NCBI GenBank assembly: GCA_938036625.1
Contig: CALHQH010000021.1
Coordinates: 1 to 14,541, forward strand
Direction of reading: 5' to 3'
DNA from: an uncultured Candidatus Saccharibacteria bacterium
GTDB lineage: Bacteria; Patescibacteriota; Saccharimonadia; Saccharimonadales; Saccharimonadaceae
Length of the DNA stretch: 14,541 nt
Part shown: positions 1-6,695 of the stretch, piece after piece
How the letters are laid out: every line of letters begins with the position of its first letter
Numbering within the stretch: position 1 is the stretch's first letter
The notes under the pieces: model-generated
Told to the model about the DNA's origin: nothing
The model's database searches: none
The model's input: only the letters and a program-made list of their open reading frames with translations
Program-made: the position numbers and the translations under genes

Positions 1-154
1 TATCTTTGCCAAAGCGCTTCTGGCGGAACAAGGCCGGCCCTTTCGATGTGAGGCGAATCGCCGCCGCGACTAGCAGCATTGGCAGCCCCAGAATCACCAG
101 CGCAGCCAGCGCAATGCTCACATCTTCGATGCGTTTTCCGTATTCCCGATACAT
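1..154 (-). CDS. Bacterial sugar transferase (polyprenyl-phosphate phosphoglycosyl transferase), N-terminus only
   Basis: Reading leftwards from the ATG at 154-152, 51 codons are visible before the window ends, so the C-terminal part is missing. The family moves a sugar-1-phosphate from a nucleotide sugar to undecaprenyl phosphate, the first membrane step of polysaccharide or glycan assembly. What is seen is the family's N-terminal signature: a YGKR-IED start, a hydrophobic re-entrant hairpin at about residues 13-33, then IRLTSKGPALFRQKRFGKD. The last stretch matches the IR..S.GP..F.Q.R.G consensus of the WcaJ/PglC group. The catalytic Asp-Glu pair lies beyond the window and cannot be checked. 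A GGGGG run at 161-165, 6 nt upstream, is the likely ribosome site. It follows the Wzz-like gene by 92 bases on the same strand and is probably co-transcribed. Family is confident; the sugar is unknown. Confidence 0.85.
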   Translation of the reverse strand, partial: MYREYGKRIEDVSIALAALVILGLPMLLVAAAIRLTSKGPALFRQKRFGKD

Positions 155-246
155 GGTATACCCCCTTGTTACCCTGTGTTGTTATCGTGCCGCGTACCCA
201 TGCGGCTGTATGCTTCAGCAAAATAAGTTCTGTGTAGGTAGCGCGG

Positions 247-876
247 TTAGCGCTTGGCCTTGGCCGCTGTGTGTGCGGCTGCAGCGGCTGCTTCGGCCAC
301 GCGCTGCGACTGCGCATAGTCATAGGCAAAGAACAACCACACGATGGCAAGCAGCAGTGCACCGCCGCCGCCAAGTGCCATTGCCTGCCCAAGCCCCATG
401 CTTGCTGGTGCGCTTGGTGTATTGACAGCGTCGACTGTTTTGATGCTAATTTTGGTCTTGCCATACAATGCTTCCGTCTGTTTTTCAAACTCGGTAATCG
501 CCTGCTTGAGCAAGGTTTCACTCATCTTGGGCTCGCCAGCATTCATCGAGACAGTGATGATGTCGGTGTTCTTTATCTGCTTGGCGGTTGTGTTGGCTAG
601 CAGTGTCTCATAACTCCCCTTGTATTGGGCGCGGTCGATCACTGGGTCGAGCACCCGCCGTGAGGTAAAGAGCGTGGTATAGTTGGTAAGTGTAATGGTG
701 TTTTGGCCCTGCTGCACCCCTGTTAGGAGCAACGTTGCCGAGCTTTTGTACTGCGGCTGCTGGACAGATAGTACATAGGCTGCGCCCAGCCCGACACCAA
801 CGAGAATGGCAACAATCATCATCGGCCACTTTCGTGCATAATATCGTGTTAGTTGGTAAAAGTTGATTGTTTCCAC
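247..876 (-). CDS. Wzz/YveK-type polysaccharide chain-length determinant (co-polymerase)
   Basis: 209-residue inner-membrane protein predicted to control chain length or export of a surface polysaccharide. Layout is typical of the Wzz family. There is a short cytoplasmic N-terminus (FYQLTRYYARKW), TM1 at about 18-38, and an extracytoplasmic domain at about 40-160 beginning with a Y-KSSATLLL strand. A Pro-rich NTPSAPASM segment precedes TM2 at about 162-186. The C-terminal tail (about 187-209) is Ala/Lys-rich with no kinase domain and no tyrosine cluster, so this is the kinase-less form. The start is GTG at 876-874, supported by a GGGGG run at 881-885; no better in-frame ATG is nearby. The promoter lies at 927-955. 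It precedes the sugar transferase in the same direction, which fits a polysaccharide operon continuing past the left edge. Low sequence conservation in this family makes the exact subfamily uncertain. Confidence 0.82.
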   Translation of the reverse strand: METINFYQLTRYYARKWPMMIVAILVGVGLGAAYVLSVQQPQYKSSATLLLTGVQQGQNTITLTNYTTLFTSRRVLDPVIDRAQYKGSYETLLANTTAKQIKNTDIITVSMNAGEPKMSETLLKQAITEFEKQTEALYGKTKISIKTVDAVNTPSAPASMGLGQAMALGGGGALLLAIVWLFFAYDYAQSQRVAEAAAAAAHTAAKAKR

Positions 877-926
877 AATGCCCCCTGTACGTTATGTTCT
901 CATATTGTTTGTCCCACCTATGTTCG

Positions 927-955
927 ACTATAGCATACATTTTGCTGAGCTCCAA
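927..955 (-). promoter_or_regulatory. Promoter of the polysaccharide operon
   Basis: On the minus strand, TTGGAG (955-950), a 17-base spacer and TATAGT (932-927) preceded by TGC (935-933) make a sigma70-type promoter with an extended -10. The expected start near 920 leaves a leader of about 44 nt before the GTG of the Wzz-like gene, enough to include its GGGGG ribosome site. Confidence 0.6.
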
Positions 956-1039
956 GCATATCTTGCAACATATGGCGATCATACATTTATAGAACAGAGG
1001 TTATGCCATAAATTGTTGTGGAAAATTCAGCAGTACTCT

Positions 1040-1061
1040 TGCTATACTGTGATGGTATAAT
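1040..1061 (+). promoter_or_regulatory. Tandem extended -10 elements upstream of the 1112 gene
   Basis: Two extended -10 elements lie 13 bases apart: TGCTATACT (1040-1048) and TGGTATAAT (1053-1061). No good -35 is seen for either. From the second, transcription would start near 1068, giving a leader of about 44 nt that contains the AAGGA ribosome site at 1101-1105. Confidence 0.55.
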
Positions 1062-1111
1062 AGCGCTATAGAGCAACAAAGCTGCCTTAATTCAAAACGT
1101 AAGGATCATCA

Positions 1112-1708
1112 ATGACAAAACCAAACCCAACCAAAATGAAATGGAAATTCTGCGAAGACTTCAATGTCAAGCTCCAGAACGCAATGCCAATATCGAAGCT
1201 ATTTGAAACGGAGAACTATAAGCCGTATTGGCTCAGCGAGAACGAAGCCAAAAAGTTCTACACAATGCCGCTCAAAGATATCACTATTGTCGCACCAGAC
1301 GAAGAGAAAGCGGGTGTAAAATACGCGCCATACTACATCAACGTTGATTCGGGAGAGAATCCCTCTTTCACAGTACGCCGCTTCCTATTTCTTGATATGC
1401 CCCTAGAAACACTCTGGTGGAACAACGTGGGCAACGGCCGCCTATTTTGTGCACTAATGCAATTCTACGATTATGGCGACACTCTCGGTAACGGCCAATG
1501 GCTTCCACAAAAACCAATGGAAATCATGATCACGAACCATCAAGATGGTAGCGGTGAGGTTATGTTCATCGACGGAAACGACCCAACAAAACGCAGCAGC
1601 CATGAATTCAGCGGCATGGACGTATCTGACCTGTATATGGACGTACCTGAATGGGGAGAATGGCAGACGCTGATTAAAGATTTTAAGGCTCGGACGCCGA
1701 CAGTCTAG
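1112..1708 (+). CDS. Uncharacterised soluble Trp-rich protein
   Basis: 198-residue protein that I do not recognise. It has no signal peptide and no membrane segment, so it is probably cytoplasmic. It is rich in Trp, Tyr and Phe, with a WW pair followed by NNVGNGRLF in the middle and an Asp/Trp-rich C-terminus (SGMDVSDLYMDVPEWGEWQ). It looks like one compact alpha/beta domain. The ATG at 1112 is preceded by AAGGA at 1101-1105 with 6-base spacing, a conventional Shine-Dalgarno site, and by two extended -10 elements. The gene stands alone, divergent from the polysaccharide operon and convergent with htrA. By eye it is more A-rich at third positions than the neighbouring envelope genes, which may mean a different origin. 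No function is proposed. Confidence 0.8.
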   Translation: MTKPNPTKMKWKFCEDFNVKLQNAMPISKLFETENYKPYWLSENEAKKFYTMPLKDITIVAPDEEKAGVKYAPYYINVDSGENPSFTVRRFLFLDMPLETLWWNNVGNGRLFCALMQFYDYGDTLGNGQWLPQKPMEIMITNHQDGSGEVMFIDGNDPTKRSSHEFSGMDVSDLYMDVPEWGEWQTLIKDFKARTPTV

Positions 1709-1758
1709 CTAGTATTTAGCCGACGAAGAACCTAGAGAAGCCAGGCTATCTAGCTATT

Positions 1759-1790
1759 AGTAGAGCAAAAACTAGACTCCTCGCTCTACT
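1759..1790. terminator. Possible bidirectional hairpin between convergent genes
   Basis: AGTAGAGC (1759-1766) and GCTCTACT (1783-1790) form a perfect 8-bp stem around a 16-base loop. It lies between the stop of the 1112 gene and the stop of htrA, and overlaps the htrA stop codon (1788-1786). There is no good U-tract on either side, so it is a weak terminator candidate. Two CTAGCTA copies just upstream (about 1704-1757) add further self-complementarity. Confidence 0.35.
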
Positions 1791-2991
1791 CCCCACTCTC
1801 TCCGCCCTGATACTCGCTCAGGGTCACGCGTACGACGCGCTCTTTGCCGTCACGGAGGATGGTGAGGGCGAGGACGTCGCCAGGCTGGTATTCGCCAATC
1901 AGGCTCGAGACGTCGCCTTGCTTGCCCACAACGAGGCTATTGATCTTGGTAATCACATCCTTTTCGCGGAGGCCGGCCTTGTCGGCTGGGCTGCCTGCAA
2001 CAATCGCGCTCTTGTCGCCACTTGTCATCACATACGCACCTTCCTTGGCCGAAGCACCGACCTGCTTGGCAACATCCGGCGTGAGCATTACATAGCGCGC
2101 CCCAAGGTAGGCTCGGCGCACGCCTTTGCCCGCCAGAACCGACTTGAGCGTCCCCTTCATCGCATTGACAGGAATAGCAAAGCTAATCCCTTGGGCGTTG
2201 GTGGCCACCGCTACATTGATGCCAATCACCTGCCCCGAGCGATTGAGCAGCGGCCCACCAGAATTGCCAGAATTCACGGCAGCATCGGTTTGGATAAGAT
2301 CAGTTAGGCTTTCCGTTCGCTGGGTGCTATTGCCCGAGGTAGACGCCGTCACGGGCCGCCCTTTGCCAGAGATGATACCGCTGGTGACGGTGTTTTGGTA
2401 GCGGCCCAGTGCGTTGCCGATCGCCACAACTGACTGCCCCACCCGCACCGTTGCCGAGTCACCGAGCGACAGTGGCGTGAGCACTGTGTTACCCACCTCA
2501 AGCTTGAGATAGGCAATGTCATTGAGCGGGTCCTCACCCACCACCCGGACGTCATCATAGCGCGTTCCGTCCGAAGCAATAACACGGATAGAGCTTGCCT
2601 TAGACACAACGTGCTTGTTTGTGACGATGTAACCATCTTTGCTGACAATAATGCCCGTACCCGCCGCCGCTGATTGGCGAGTGGTCGTGCGGAGCGATGA
2701 TGATTCTTCGATATTGGTGATGATAGACACGACGCTCTTTGATGCTTTGTCGGCTACATTAGCTACTGCAGATTCATCGGCGGTGGGAGCGAGGTTACCA
2801 TCGGTGCTAACCTGGTCGCGCTCAGTGACGGTCGCATTGCGATCAATTGTTCGCAAATAAACCCACATTGCCATCGCCACAACGAAAACGAGGGCAAGCG
2901 CACCCGCTGCAATAATAGACATGATTTTTGAGTGGCGCATGGCACGCGCCGCCCGCTGGTCTTGCGCTGTCATCTGCGGTTGTTGATTCAT
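1786..2991 (-). CDS. htrA: HtrA/DegP-type membrane-anchored serine protease with PDZ domain
   Basis: 401-residue trypsin-like protease of envelope quality control. After a Gln-rich cytoplasmic start, a single TM helix spans about 22-46, followed by a linker to about 75. The protease domain covers about 76-290 with the full catalytic triad visible: His127 (TNKHVV), Asp158 (NDIAYLKL) and Ser244 (GNSGGPL). One PDZ domain follows (about 294-393), including AGSPADKAGLREKDVI. The length and single PDZ match the Gram-positive-style anchored HtrA/YkdA form. No cysteines are present. The ATG at 2991 has AGAGG only 2-3 bases upstream and AAGGG about 12 bases upstream, so the ribosome site is not ideal. 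It starts 38 bases after the stop of the polytopic membrane protein gene, so the two probably form an operon driven from 3821-3829. Confidence 0.93.
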   Translation of the reverse strand: MNQQPQMTAQDQRAARAMRHSKIMSIIAAGALALVFVVAMAMWVYLRTIDRNATVTERDQVSTDGNLAPTADESAVANVADKASKSVVSIITNIEESSSLRTTTRQSAAAGTGIIVSKDGYIVTNKHVVSKASSIRVIASDGTRYDDVRVVGEDPLNDIAYLKLEVGNTVLTPLSLGDSATVRVGQSVVAIGNALGRYQNTVTSGIISGKGRPVTASTSGNSTQRTESLTDLIQTDAAVNSGNSGGPLLNRSGQVIGINVAVATNAQGISFAIPVNAMKGTLKSVLAGKGVRRAYLGARYVMLTPDVAKQVGASAKEGAYVMTSGDKSAIVAGSPADKAGLREKDVITKINSLVVGKQGDVSSLIGEYQPGDVLALTILRDGKERVVRVTLSEYQGGESGE

Positions 2992-3029
2992 AACCTCTTT
3001 TTCCCTTACCCTTTTCTCATTTGCCTCGG

Positions 3030-3812
3030 CTATGCAAGGCCAGTAGCGCTGAGGCTGTTAAACAGCAGCAAAAGCGTCAACACAAGCCCAACCGCCAGTG
3101 TCGATGGCAAGACAATATCTGCCCCGCGCACCACACCATGCTGATAGTAGCTATTATAGGCACGCTCACACACAAAGCCAAAGAGCACCAAAAAGAGCGG
3201 CAACTGTGCAAGCTTGATCGCCCCTAGGCCAGAGATAGTATAGGCAAACATCCAGTGGTAGCTCACCCAACCAAGCTCCGCAAAGATCGTCGCGGCAATG
3301 AGCGCGTAGGTACGTGTGAGTGGCTCCTCATAGCTACCGAGAATATGCCGTGCAGCACAGTACCCCAGCACCCACAGCGGTAGCACCACCAGGGCAGCAT
3401 CCCACCGGTAAGAGCTCATGGCAAGGGCCGTTGCCCCAAGAAAAACGCCAACGCCCGCCTGAATAGCCACCGAGCGGCGATCCGATCGTGGCTTGAGCAC
3501 TACAAGCCACAGTGCATGCAGCACTGCCAAGACAACCTGCAGCCAGATCACTCCACTGGCAGCATACATCAGCATCACAACACTAATACCCACCGTGAGG
3601 TCAATCATATTCGCCACAATATTAGCAAGCCAAAAGCGGGGCCGCACCGCAAGCGCCCGCCACTTACTGGCAATCACCAGTGCCAACGCCAGCCAAGGCG
3701 ACTGCACCTCTAGGACGATCAAAAACAGCAGCGTCGCGAGGCCAAGATTGAGCGCCACATAAACGACCTCACTCACTCGAGACTGACGATGTGTACCATG
3801 CAAGAAATCCAT
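3030..3812 (-). CDS. Polytopic membrane protein of unknown function
   Basis: 260-residue hydrophobic protein with about eight predicted TM helices (roughly 15-34, 38-56, 61-83, 88-106, 116-132, 138-154, 166-186, 190-213 and 233-253, with some boundaries uncertain). Short basic loops (KWRALAVRPRFW, LKPRSDRR) suggest several cytoplasmic connections. I see no transporter or enzyme motif I can name. It is the first gene of a probable operon with htrA, which may mean the two act together in envelope maintenance, but that is inference. The start ATG at 3812 lies only 8 bases after an extended -10 (TGGTATAAT on the minus strand). The mRNA is therefore predicted to begin at or next to the start codon; the AAGG between them would fall outside the transcript. 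Confidence 0.75.
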   Translation of the reverse strand: MDFLHGTHRQSRVSEVVYVALNLGLATLLFLIVLEVQSPWLALALVIASKWRALAVRPRFWLANIVANMIDLTVGISVVMLMYAASGVIWLQVVLAVLHALWLVVLKPRSDRRSVAIQAGVGVFLGATALAMSSYRWDAALVVLPLWVLGYCAARHILGSYEEPLTRTYALIAATIFAELGWVSYHWMFAYTISGLGAIKLAQLPLFLVLFGFVCERAYNSYYQHGVVRGADIVLPSTLAVGLVLTLLLLFNSLSATGLA

Positions 3813-3820
3813 TGCCTTTT

Positions 3821-3829
3821 ATTATACCA
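3821..3829 (-). promoter_or_regulatory. Extended -10 of the membrane protein-htrA unit
   Basis: The minus strand reads TGGTATAAT, with TATAAT at 3826-3821. It sits 8 bases before the ATG at 3812. No convincing -35 is seen. The predicted start near 3814 implies a leaderless message. Confidence 0.65.
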
Positions 3830-4122
3830 TTTTGGGCGAAAAAATAAGAGCCTAGGGGCGAGAATAATTCTGCTAGCTGTGCCGGTTTCGTAGGTTGCTT
3901 TGCTGTGCCTAAGTCGCAGAACCTCACCATAAGATCGTATGCTGCTTCCCCACGCTTCCTCCAATGAAGTGCAAGATCATCATCAATGATGTTAACGGTG
4001 TTTTTAGATAAGCGTGAGCAAGTTGGTGCGTGAAGGGTGTTAGATCTTGCCATAATTCATCGGGGTAAGATGGTGAGGTGAATGCTGCTTAAGAAAGGTT
4101 GTAAAAATCAGACGGTCTTTGT
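3830..4122. other. Divergent intergenic region, no convincing gene
   Basis: About 290 bases between the promoters of the minus-strand membrane protein/htrA unit and the plus-strand 4161 gene. One open frame on the minus strand (4053 down to 3769) has a protein-like start (LALHWRKRGEAAYDLMVRF). However, it lacks a ribosome site and a promoter, and it runs through the promoter and 5' end of the next gene. It could be a decayed gene remnant. No RNA gene or repeat was recognised. Confidence 0.4.
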
Positions 4123-4152
4123 TTGACCCAACCACACTATGTGTTCTACACT
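4123..4152 (+). promoter_or_regulatory. Promoter of the 4161 gene
   Basis: TTGACC (4123-4128), an 18-base spacer and TACACT (4147-4152). The -10 ends 8 bases before the ATG at 4161, so the transcript should start within 1-2 bases of the start codon. This helps choose 4161 over the upstream TTG at 4119, which lies upstream of this promoter's -35. Confidence 0.5.
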
Positions 4153-4160
4153 TTGTATAT

Positions 4161-4550
4161 ATGACACACAAACTCCATTTTCGCAACACCAAGCAACACT
4201 GGGTGGCCGCCGCCATCCTCGCACCTCTCCTCGCTATTACTGTACCCGTAACTGCCTTTGCTTTGACTGGCTACATTAGCAGCGAGATACCACTGCACTT
4301 CCCATCAGGTTCGTACAAAGAGGTACTGAACGTTCGGCAAGTGACCGATCGCAAGCTATTCGATGCAGCTGCTCAGTGCTTTACGAACCGTGGTTTGCCA
4401 CACCGTGTCGTGAATGGCTCGTCAATCCAGGTCCAGGAATCACTCTTTCGTACCAGCATTGAGCGATGTTGGAATGAACTCAATAACGCAAAGCTCTCCA
4501 CCCAGGACTCTGAGTGGACGAAGACGCAGCAGTTTTGGCATGGACGATAA
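4161..4550 (+). CDS. Small anchored or secreted protein with two cysteines, unknown function
   Basis: 129-residue protein when begun at the ATG 4161. An upstream TTG at 4119 would add 14 residues but lies before the promoter, so it is rejected. A basic N-terminus (KLHFRNTKQHW) is followed by a hydrophobic segment at about 14-36 ending in VTAFALTG. This could be an uncleaved anchor or a signal peptide with an AFA cleavage motif. The outside domain (about 37-129) carries only Cys73 and Cys103, a candidate disulfide pair, within an otherwise polar sequence (LFDAAAQCFTNRGLPHR and FRTSIERCWNEL). No family is recognised. It is monocistronic, divergent from the htrA unit and convergent with the LCP gene. 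Function is unknown; the envelope-rich neighbourhood suggests a surface role. Confidence 0.7.
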   Translation: MTHKLHFRNTKQHWVAAAILAPLLAITVPVTAFALTGYISSEIPLHFPSGSYKEVLNVRQVTDRKLFDAAAQCFTNRGLPHRVVNGSSIQVQESLFRTSIERCWNELNNAKLSTQDSEWTKTQQFWHGR

Positions 4551-4574
4551 GATAGTAGGTATTTTCGTATCTCG

Positions 4575-4615
4575 CAGCTTAGCCACACAGCTCGTCGTAG
4601 GCAAAGCTAAGGCTG
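4575..4615. terminator. Weak imperfect hairpin between convergent genes
   Basis: CAGCTTAGCC (4575-4584) and CTAAGGCTG (4607-4615) can pair with one bulge across a loop of about 20 bases, between the stop of the 4161 gene and the stop of the LCP gene. There is no clear U-tract. It is only a candidate terminator. Confidence 0.25.
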
Positions 4616-4655
4616 AATAATGTAAAACCGTGCAAACACTACCATTGCGCACTCA

Positions 4656-6398
4656 CTAATCGCTAATTGCCGACGAAGTACCCGTCGTGGACTGGCCAAC
4701 CACCACGACAAACTGTGTGCGGCTGCCAGTAGCTACTGGCGGTGTGTTAGTGGTAGCCTGGGCGTGATAGATCGACTCTAGCTTGGCCTTCGTGTGTGGC
4801 GCGCTAGCTCTCCCAGCCACTTGGTAGATCTTGTTACTCCCTGCGCTGCCGCTGCTTGGAGCATTATCAATGCTGTCAATGACCATGCCAAGCTTCTCTA
4901 GCTTGTCTGCCTCGCGCTTGGCTACCCCTGATGCGCCTGATGCATTGAGGACGACAACATGGGCCGACTCTTTAGATACCTCTGTGGCATTGAGCGTCTT
5001 GTTGATGTACGCTTGGATCTGGCTATAATCGTATGTGCCAGCTGCGGGTACGACCGAGCTAATACCACCAACCGTCTGCGCCACCACTAGGTCACCAACG
5101 GTTGTGTTTAGCAGGCTCACACTCTTAATAGCATCACTCTTAATATTTTGCCCCAACGACATAAGTGTACGGATCTCACTTGTCTCAAAGTTGGTACGGA
5201 GGTTCTTGCCTAGTGCATCAATGATCCCCGTCACCGCACCAAAGTTCGCCAGGGTACCAGCACTCGTTGCCTTTTCTTTGATAGCCACGAGCACCTTCTG
5301 CTGGTTCTTCTCGCGGTCGAAGTTGGACTGCTCGAAGCCATACGATATACCTGAGGCACCGCGTGCCTGCGCTAAGTAGAGCGCATGCTCAGCATCGAGA
5401 TTGACCGGCCCATTGGGATAGTCGATAAAGTGACCATTCGGCGGGCAGTTCTTGACCATCGTGGCGTGGCTCGCGCGAGGGTTTCCGCCCCGACACTTCC
5501 AGTCGAAGTTACCATCCATCTGGCCACGAGGGTCACGGCTCTCAATTGTTACTTTGATGCCACCCAGTGCCGAGACGAGGTCGCGCAGCACGGTGTAGTT
5601 CACATGCACACTGTATTGCAAGTCTAGCCCCACGATATTGCCAAAGAACTTGCGCGAAGCCGCTTGGCGTTCATCCTCTGCCTCAGTGCTCGACCAATCA
5701 CTATTAACGCAGTTGAAGTACTCATTAATCTTACCTGCATTGCCCGAGTTACACGACCGGTGATATTTGACATAGAGGTCGCGCGGGATGCTAATCATAT
5801 AGGCATCCTTCTTGCTCTGGCTAATACTCAAGATCATGATGGAGTCGGTCAGGTACGACCCCTCGTGGCCTGGGTCATCTTCCGATGTACCAAGCAAGAG
5901 GATATTACTCCGGCCATTGCTATCTGCCTTGAGCTCCTTTTGCTGAATCAAGCCAAAGATATCACCCTTAAAGATATGTGAGCTCGCCATAAAGGCCCGC
6001 CACAGTAGCATACCACCGAAGCCCACACCAATGATGACGAGGGCGATGATAATGCGCTTGATCCACTTGCGCCGCGTCGATTGCGGCTTCTTGCGGCCTT
6101 TGCGGCCTCGCTTGCCACTGCCCTGCTCGAGGTCGGCAAATATGTTATCGCTTGGATTAATATCGAAATCGGTTAGGCTACTACTGGGGTTGTTGGTGCT
6201 GATAGACGCACTGCGGCGCGGTGTATAATTCCTTGGCTGCTCTGCTGTGGCCAAGCTGCGACTAGAGCCAGCCGTGCCCGTCATCGAGCGGCCCATCCGC
6301 GGCATCGAGCCATCGGCACGCCGAAGCGAGCGAGGGCGCCTATCCACCGCCCCGCTACTCTGCGACCGAAAACCATCTATCGAATTGCGACCCGCCAT
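4656..6398 (-). CDS. LytR-CpsA-Psr (LCP) family glycopolymer transferase with LytR_C domain
   Basis: 580-residue membrane-anchored enzyme of the family that transfers undecaprenyl-linked glycopolymers to the cell wall outside the membrane. A long, disordered, Arg/Ser-rich cytoplasmic region (1-110) ends in a basic patch (KRGRKGRKK) before the TM helix at about 113-135. The LCP domain spans about 160-380. It shows NILLLGTSEDD, Asp185 in LTDSIM, Arg206-Asp207 in SIPRDL, Arg346 in AQARGASG and the DREKNQQ motif (361-367), which correspond to the pyrophosphate- and metal-binding residues of the family. A LytR_C-like domain follows at about 478-550 (VVVLNASGASGVAKREA). The domain holds four cysteines (216, 230, 302, 318) in loops, unusual for LCP proteins and consistent with disulfides. 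The start is ATG 6398, 11 bases after a TATAGT -10. It probably acts with the polysaccharide genes at the left edge. Confidence 0.92.
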   Translation of the reverse strand: MAGRNSIDGFRSQSSGAVDRRPRSLRRADGSMPRMGRSMTGTAGSSRSLATAEQPRNYTPRRSASISTNNPSSSLTDFDINPSDNIFADLEQGSGKRGRKGRKKPQSTRRKWIKRIIIALVIIGVGFGGMLLWRAFMASSHIFKGDIFGLIQQKELKADSNGRSNILLLGTSEDDPGHEGSYLTDSIMILSISQSKKDAYMISIPRDLYVKYHRSCNSGNAGKINEYFNCVNSDWSSTEAEDERQAASRKFFGNIVGLDLQYSVHVNYTVLRDLVSALGGIKVTIESRDPRGQMDGNFDWKCRGGNPRASHATMVKNCPPNGHFIDYPNGPVNLDAEHALYLAQARGASGISYGFEQSNFDREKNQQKVLVAIKEKATSAGTLANFGAVTGIIDALGKNLRTNFETSEIRTLMSLGQNIKSDAIKSVSLLNTTVGDLVVAQTVGGISSVVPAAGTYDYSQIQAYINKTLNATEVSKESAHVVVLNASGASGVAKREADKLEKLGMVIDSIDNAPSSGSAGSNKIYQVAGRASAPHTKAKLESIYHAQATTNTPPVATGSRTQFVVVVGQSTTGTSSAISD

Positions 6399-6409
6399 AA
6401 ACTCTCTCT

Positions 6410-6415
6410 ACTATA
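6410..6415 (-). promoter_or_regulatory. -10 element of the LCP gene
   Basis: TATAGT on the minus strand (6415-6410), 11 bases before the ATG at 6398. No TG extension and no clear -35 are seen. Transcription would start near 6403, leaving a leader of about 4 nt, so the GAGAG run in the spacer would not be available as a ribosome site. Confidence 0.45.
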
Positions 6416-6589
6416 CTGGATCTGCCTCAAAAAATAAATACAAAGCCGCACCCAAACTTGCACTTTGCAAGCCAAAAATGCCGCGAGAGACTGTGGTCGA
6501 GCGGCATCATGCTGCAAGCATCTGCAAAAAGAAGTATTTCGCACAAACGGCAAAGCCCCGCCTCGCCCAAACGATATTTTGCCACAGTC

Positions 6590-6618
6590 TTGACACGCCT
6601 GTCATATATTGATATATA
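6590..6618 (+). promoter_or_regulatory. Strong sigma70-type promoter of the 6696 gene
   Basis: A perfect TTGACA (6590-6595), a 17-base spacer and TATATA (6613-6618) with TGA in front (6610-6612). This is one of the best promoter matches in the window. The predicted start near 6625 gives an untranslated leader of about 70 nt, unlike the near-leaderless neighbours. Confidence 0.7.
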
Positions 6619-6647
6619 TATTAATCTTTTGCGCCGACCCGCAGGAG

Positions 6648-6686
6648 ATGGTACGTTTCCACCCAGAGCAGAGAAAAAGAAAGTAG
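6648..6686 (+). CDS. Possible 12-residue leader peptide
   Basis: Inside the leader of the 6696 gene, an ATG at 6648 opens a 12-codon frame reading MVRFHPEQRKRK and ending with TAG at 6684-6686, 9 bases before the main ATG. AGGAG (6643-6647) directly abuts its ATG, which is too close for normal use. The basic end (RKRK) could affect ribosome stalling or translational coupling, but this may be chance. Confidence 0.25.
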   Translation: MVRFHPEQRKRK

Positions 6687-6695
6687 CTGATCATC

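Noticed and set aside
3769..4053. 95-codon minus-strand ORF with a protein-like first half
   Set aside because: No ribosome site or promoter is seen, and it runs through the promoter and start of the next gene; kept only as a possible remnant in the intergenic note.
4119..4160. TTG upstream start for the 4161 gene
   Set aside because: It lies upstream of the promoter -35 and would be outside the transcript.
4540..4620. 26-codon plus-strand ORF (MDDKIVGIFVS...) overlapping the end of the 4161 gene
   Set aside because: No Shine-Dalgarno; it overlaps the preceding stop region and the sequence is explained by the intergenic hairpin candidate.
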